Positions 60,182-64,000 of a stretch of 64,000 nt of DNA are shown here, piece after piece (position 1 is the stretch's first letter; each line of letters opens with the position of its first letter). Under the pieces are notes generated by a model that did no database searches, had not been told where the DNA came from, and saw nothing but the letters and a program-made list of their open reading frames with translations. Source of the DNA: Pseudomonas bharatica CSV86 (lineage in GTDB: Bacteria; Pseudomonadota; Gammaproteobacteria; Pseudomonadales; Pseudomonadaceae). The stretch lies in assembly GCF_000319305.2 (NCBI RefSeq), contig NZ_AMWJ02000002.1:248001-312000 (forward strand), written 5' to 3'. A program made the translations under genes and the position numbers.

Positions 60182-62487
60182 TTATCGTTGTGCGGGCGGG
60201 GAAATGGAAAAGCCTTGCCAGGACGGCTTTGGAAGTTCAATGAAGGGAATCGGCAAGAGCATATAACCGTTCGACTTTATGTTTTCCGTCCAATGAACCC
60301 TGGCGATCACTATTGAAAAGCGCAACGGCGATGTTGCACCCGGGGTAAACACTCCCGAAGTTGCATCGACCGTGCCGGCCCCCAGGAGTACTTGCCACTC
60401 CAGCCGATATTCGCCGGGTATTTCCTCGCCCTCGTGGAACGCCTTGAGTGCGATGGTCTTGCCATCGGCTGCCGGTGTCGCGGTGATCTGCAGGGTGGGG
60501 GTGAAATGAGTCAGCATGACGTACACGGTTCGCGAGCGCCGGGTCAGGTCGTGGGTGACCTTGATCTCGTCGATCGACCAGGTAACCCCCTCTTGTACCG
60601 GCCCAGGGAAGTAGGTCTTGTCGCCGTCCGCCATCTGGCTGAGCACGATTCGCGCGCCGGAGTCCGGGTTGACCAAGGTCCAGGTCAGCGAGCCCGGATC
60701 GCGGGCCCCGGCGACCATTTCCCGGCCCATGCTCGAACCGGCGCTGTGCACCATCACCAGCGGATTGACGCTGATCTCGCCGGGCAGCACGGTGACCAGT
60801 GCGCTGCTGGTGTAGCCGGCGGCCGAGGCGCTGATCCGCACCCGCAGGAAGGGACGGTCGAGCTCGTGCGGGGCGGTGTACAGGCCCAGGGCATTGATGC
60901 TGCCCACCGGACCGTTCTCCCCCGCCGGCGCCTCCACCGTCCAGGTCACGCTGCGCGGCGGCAGGGTGTAGAACAACCGCGTCTCGCCCGGGCCCATGAG
61001 CAGTTCCGCCGGCTGCACGAAGAACACCTGGGAGAACGGGGCTATGTTGCCGAACAGCGCGAGGTCGCGGGTAAAGCCGGTCTTGTCGAAACGCAGGTGC
61101 TCGCTGCCGCGAAACAGCAGTCGGGTCATCTTGTCCAGGTCGATGGAGACGAATTTCGACTTCGCCTGGTCAAGCCAGGTCTTGAGGTGATCGAGCACGG
61201 CGTCGCGCATCTGTACGCCCAGCTGCGCCTTGAACATGTCCACGATCACGAGCGGTACGTCCGGGCCATCGATCGCGAACTCACAGGTATTTTGCCCACC
61301 GCCACTCACTTCGACGACCTGCAACTGTCCTTCGCTCCTGATCAGGCTTAGCCGGTACTGGCGCTTGATCACAAAATCGACCTTGCCGACTGCGACCAGC
61401 CGGGTGCCGGAGTGCAGTTCGAGACTGACGTCGGGGTTATATTCGCCCTGCCAGTGCAGGACGATATCGCTGTTGGAAAAGCTCAGCTTGAACTGACACT
61501 GCGCCGAAGCCAGCGGCACCCTGATCGTGCAGGTCGCGTGGGCGAAGCTCGTGGAGTGGCGACTGATATAGGCGCCCTTGGCAATGCCGGAGACAGCATG
61601 CAGGTAGAAGGCCGCCCCCTGCGGCGGCGACTCCACGCGCGCGACAAACGGCGTTGCGGTGTCCGTGAGCACGGCGCATGCCGGAATGAACATCTGCTGT
61701 AGCAAGAACTGTTGACCCAGCAACATGGCGAAGGAATAACCGCCCTCCAGCAGATAGCGCAGGTCTCGGTCGGTGGGCGGCTCGCCACCGTTGTCGTAGC
61801 CACGCATCCTGACCATGAACAGCACCGCCCCCGCATCGGGATCGCCCGGCTTGCCATGGATGCGGATCTCGAAATACTCCGGCCGCAGGAACTCGTTCGG
61901 AGGTACCAGCAGCTCGCCGAGGACGAAAATCTTTTTCTCCTTGGGCAGTTCCTCGAATCTCTCCTGGAAGAATTCGCCGCCGATCAGCCGCTCCCGCGTC
62001 GTGTCGGCGAAGCTCAGCTCGAAATCGCCCCCTCGGCCAGGTCCAGCACCACCTGGCCCAGCGGATTGGTTGCTCCAGGCGTGCTCCGGAGCGCCAGCTT
62101 CATGTACAGGGAGGGGCCGGCCAGCACATCGATTTCGGCGATCCTGGCGAGCTTCGGCGAACCGTCGTCGGCGGCCTCCACCGAGAGCTGCGAGCCACCG
62201 ACCACCTTCATGCGCAAACGGGCCCTGGGGTCGCTGTAGGTCGACTGGTCGAAGGACAGCCGCGGGCAATCGAGGGTGTAGTCGTAGATCAGTTCGCGGG
62301 TGAGCGGCGAGGTATCGATCTGCGCGGTAAAGGGCGGCAGGTAGCTGTCGCTGGCAAAGCGCTCCATGTATTCCCGTAGCAGCAGGGTGTTGACCCATTT
62401 GCGGTCCCAGGCCAGCAGGCAACCCCAGTCGTAGGTGCGCGGCGCCTCACGCAACCATTCGAGAAGTTCCAGGTAGGCATCGGACAT
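60182..62487 (-). CDS. Leaderless Ig-module protein (family A, copy 1; frameshifted as sequenced)
   Basis: ATG 62487 (MSDAYLELLEWLREAPRTYD). The N-terminal domain has WGCLLAWDRKWVNTLLLREY, TRELIYDYTLDCPRLSFDQS and MKVVGGSQLSVEAADDG. The frame breaks at the C5 run 62028-62032. One added base gives LDLAEGGDFELSFADTTRER and continues through GGEFFQERFEELPKEKKIFV, a long middle region and Ig-like units (GSINALGLYTAP, GTVDATSGVFTPG) to TGA 60182, for 768 aa. No signal peptide. Palindromic site 6 lies 66 bp upstream and could serve this gene as well as the divergent one. Function unknown. Confidence 0.75.
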
Positions 62488-62552
62488 GGTCCCTCCAGGC
62501 AGCCGCCGCCGGTTCAGCGCTCTCAGTACAGCCTTGCCCGTTGCCCCCCGCA

Positions 62553-62572
62553 ACCTAGCAGTTCTGCCAAGT
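62553..62572 (+). promoter_or_regulatory. lux-box-like site 6 (divergent)
   Basis: ACCTAGCAGTTCTGCCAAGT, close to the las/rhl-type lux box. On the plus strand TATTAA (62593) follows after 20 nt, toward the lipoprotein gene. On the minus strand a weaker TGTACT lies at a similar distance toward the family A gene. Confidence 0.65.
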
Positions 62573-62645
62573 AGGCAAGCACGGCCACCGGGTATTAACT
62601 GAACCGACCCATTTACCGGACGTTCCGGACTGCAAGGAGCCAGAC

Positions 62646-63239
62646 ATGAAAGTATCAATCTACGCCGCTCGAACACTGGGTCGGGCTTTGCTGGCCACGG
62701 CGCTGGCTACAGTGCTGACGGCATGCGCCCAGGCACCTGCGCAGAACGCTCCGAGGGCGCAGGTCACGGTGGAGCCGCTTGGGTGGTCCGAAGCGCAATG
62801 GGAACAGGACAGCAGGTTTCACTGCCCCACTGATCAGTTCCTTATTGCCAGAAGGCACAAAGGCGACGAGTACCAGAAGGGATGGACCGCGTACCAATGT
62901 GGCAAGGCGTTCCAATTCCAGGCGATTCCGATCAAGGACCCCAAATTGATCCGGGAGGTGCATGAGGCGGCTGGGATCGAGTTCATCTGCCCGGAGAACC
63001 AGGTCATGACCGGGCGCGAGCACGACGGCGACGAAAACGGTGCGACCCGATATTACTGCGGAACCCCGTATGACTATTGGGACAGACCCCTCCAGGTCAA
63101 ACCCGACAAATGGTTTTGGACACCGGACGAGAACATCGAGCATACCGCCGCATGCCCCCAGAATATGTTCATGATCGGTCGCTATCACAAAGGGGACGAG
63201 GAAGAACCGAGCCGGTACCTCTGCGCCAGGGTGTTCTGA
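62646..63239 (+). CDS. Lipoprotein with three Cys/His/Asp-rich repeats
   Basis: 197 aa. Signal peptide II with lipobox LTAC (Cys27). The mature part has three copies of a unit of about 27 residues: CPTDQFLIARRHKGDE...YQCG, CPENQVMTGREHDGDE...YYCG and CPQNMFMIGRYHKGDE...YLCA. Each unit begins and ends with a cysteine and has an invariant R-x-H-x-G-D-E core, suggesting a disulphide-closed metal- or ligand-binding loop. It has a strong site (CAAGGAGCCAGAC) and lies downstream of lux-box-like site 6. The family is not recognised. Confidence 0.8.
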   Translation: MKVSIYAARTLGRALLATALATVLTACAQAPAQNAPRAQVTVEPLGWSEAQWEQDSRFHCPTDQFLIARRHKGDEYQKGWTAYQCGKAFQFQAIPIKDPKLIREVHEAAGIEFICPENQVMTGREHDGDENGATRYYCGTPYDYWDRPLQVKPDKWFWTPDENIEHTAACPQNMFMIGRYHKGDEEEPSRYLCARVF

Positions 63240-63274
63240 GCATTTCTGCATACCTCTCAAAGGACACTTTCATC

Positions 63275-64000
63275 ATGCACCTGAAAACGTTGCTGTGCAG
63301 CCTGTTGCTCGGCCTGGCCCTGCCCGCCGTCGCTGCAGAGCCTCCGGCAGAAAACCGGGGCGACGATAGCGTCCCCCCCGTGGAGACCGCGACGCCCACC
63401 CCGCAACCCGCAGCCGCCAAATCTCCAACCAAAGGGGTCGCCGGCTTCATCACCGTCGGGGACGAGAATGAACAGTTATGCTTTCTCCCCGTGCCCAGCG
63501 CCGGTAGCGGACTGACCCGCAGGTATGAGTTCACGGCAGACGGATCGCCCTGCTCCGGGCTCAATGACCGAGCCTGGTCGGTCATCTTCGAGGACCTGCC
63601 GTCGGCAACCGAAATACTCCTGACCGACAGCAGGACCTGCAAGACCACGGGCGACAGCGAAACCGTCGGCAAGTTCTGGGTCAAGCTCAAGACCACCAAG
63701 AAGGTGACCATTACCGACGTCATACAGCTCCCGTTCTTCTTCCGTTTTGACACCAACAAGCTCATCAAGCCTGGGCTGCTGCTGGTGGACAAACACCTGC
63801 AAGGCGACAGCACCGATACGCTGAATGCCCTGTCTTGCATCACCGTTACCACCTCCCGCGCCACCCTGCCCAAGCCGGTGGAGCCCATCACCTTTACCGA
63901 CCTGCAGTGGAAGCAGTTGACCGAGTACGACTCGAAGTTCAAATGCGGTGAAAACCGCGTGATGCTCGGTCGGGAAGCCTCTGGCACCGAGAAACCGACG
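63275..64000 (+). CDS. Secreted protein related to the Cys-repeat lipoprotein (partial, runs off the window)
   Basis: ATG 63275, open for all 242 codons to the window edge. Signal peptide MHLKTLLCSLLLGLALPAVA with cleavage near AA-E. Then comes a Pro/Thr-rich linker and a beta-rich domain with paired cysteines (DENEQLCFLPVPSAGSGLTR, DGSPCSGLNDRAWSVIFEDL, TDSRTCKTTGDSE, LNALSCITV). At the edge begins FKCGENRVMLGREASGTEKP, the same type of unit as the repeats of the lipoprotein 35 bp upstream. The two probably act together at the cell surface. Function unknown. Confidence 0.75.
   Translation, partial: MHLKTLLCSLLLGLALPAVAAEPPAENRGDDSVPPVETATPTPQPAAAKSPTKGVAGFITVGDENEQLCFLPVPSAGSGLTRRYEFTADGSPCSGLNDRAWSVIFEDLPSATEILLTDSRTCKTTGDSETVGKFWVKLKTTKKVTITDVIQLPFFFRFDTNKLIKPGLLLVDKHLQGDSTDTLNALSCITVTTSRATLPKPVEPITFTDLQWKQLTEYDSKFKCGENRVMLGREASGTEKPT

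Noticed and set aside
39834..62032. G/C runs as phase-variation switches in the Rhs/Ig cluster
   Set aside because: The runs are only 2-6 bases long, and btuB and ocd, which are unrelated, show the same kind of loss; a consensus error is simpler.

Overview
The window looks like chromosome of a Pseudomonas of the fluorescens/putida type. The evidence is GC-rich coding, the tRNA-Arg/His/Leu cluster beside folD, many typical Pseudomonas REP palindromes (GCTGGCAAGCCAGCTCCCAC), a cobalamin riboswitch ahead of a BtuB-type receptor, and an ISPpu12-like ISL3 transposon. Species assignment is not possible from the sequence alone.

Layout. (1) 1-14242 is the right end of a temperate-phage genome. It runs left to right and ends with an excisionase-like gene and a tyrosine integrase abutting the 3' end of tRNA-Leu; the left end is outside the window. 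Between a Rad52-like/Gp157 early block and a large cytosine methyltransferase lies a complete diversity-generating retroelement (DGR): two target genes, each ending in a variable repeat, an Avd accessory gene, a template repeat and a DGR-type reverse transcriptase. (2) 14158-35100 is ordinary chromosome. It carries tRNAs, folD, a B12-controlled receptor with an Fe-S protein and a BtuF-like binding protein, and a ctlX-ocd-ABC transporter-Lrp cluster for citrulline/ornithine-type amino acids. Further on are a PAS-GGDEF-EAL protein, a DctA-like symporter with a GntR regulator, an AI-2E family permease and hydrolases. REP palindromes separate several units. (3) 35100-64000 is an unusual cluster. 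It holds an HTH-only LuxR protein, an autotransporter, a large Rhs/YD-repeat protein, three paralogous leaderless proteins with Ig-like modules (called family A here), three paralogous beta-rich proteins (family B), a Cys-repeat lipoprotein and a related secreted protein. Six 20-bp lux-box-like palindromes lie upstream of the transcription units. In each, a -10-like hexamer starts 20-21 nt downstream, which fits direct co-regulation by a LuxR-type activator. (4) One family A gene of this cluster is split by a nested pair of ISL3-family transposons (48811-55175 and, inside it, 52021-55005). Both have exact 8-bp target duplications and carry metal-type passenger genes.

Quality note. Seven genes outside the phage and the transposons (btuB, ocd, rhs, one family B gene and three family A genes) are each broken by the loss of one G or C, six of them clearly within a short G/C run. 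Each is repaired to a full-length family protein by adding that base. This looks like a systematic consensus error, so these genes are probably intact in the organism, apart from the transposon-split one.
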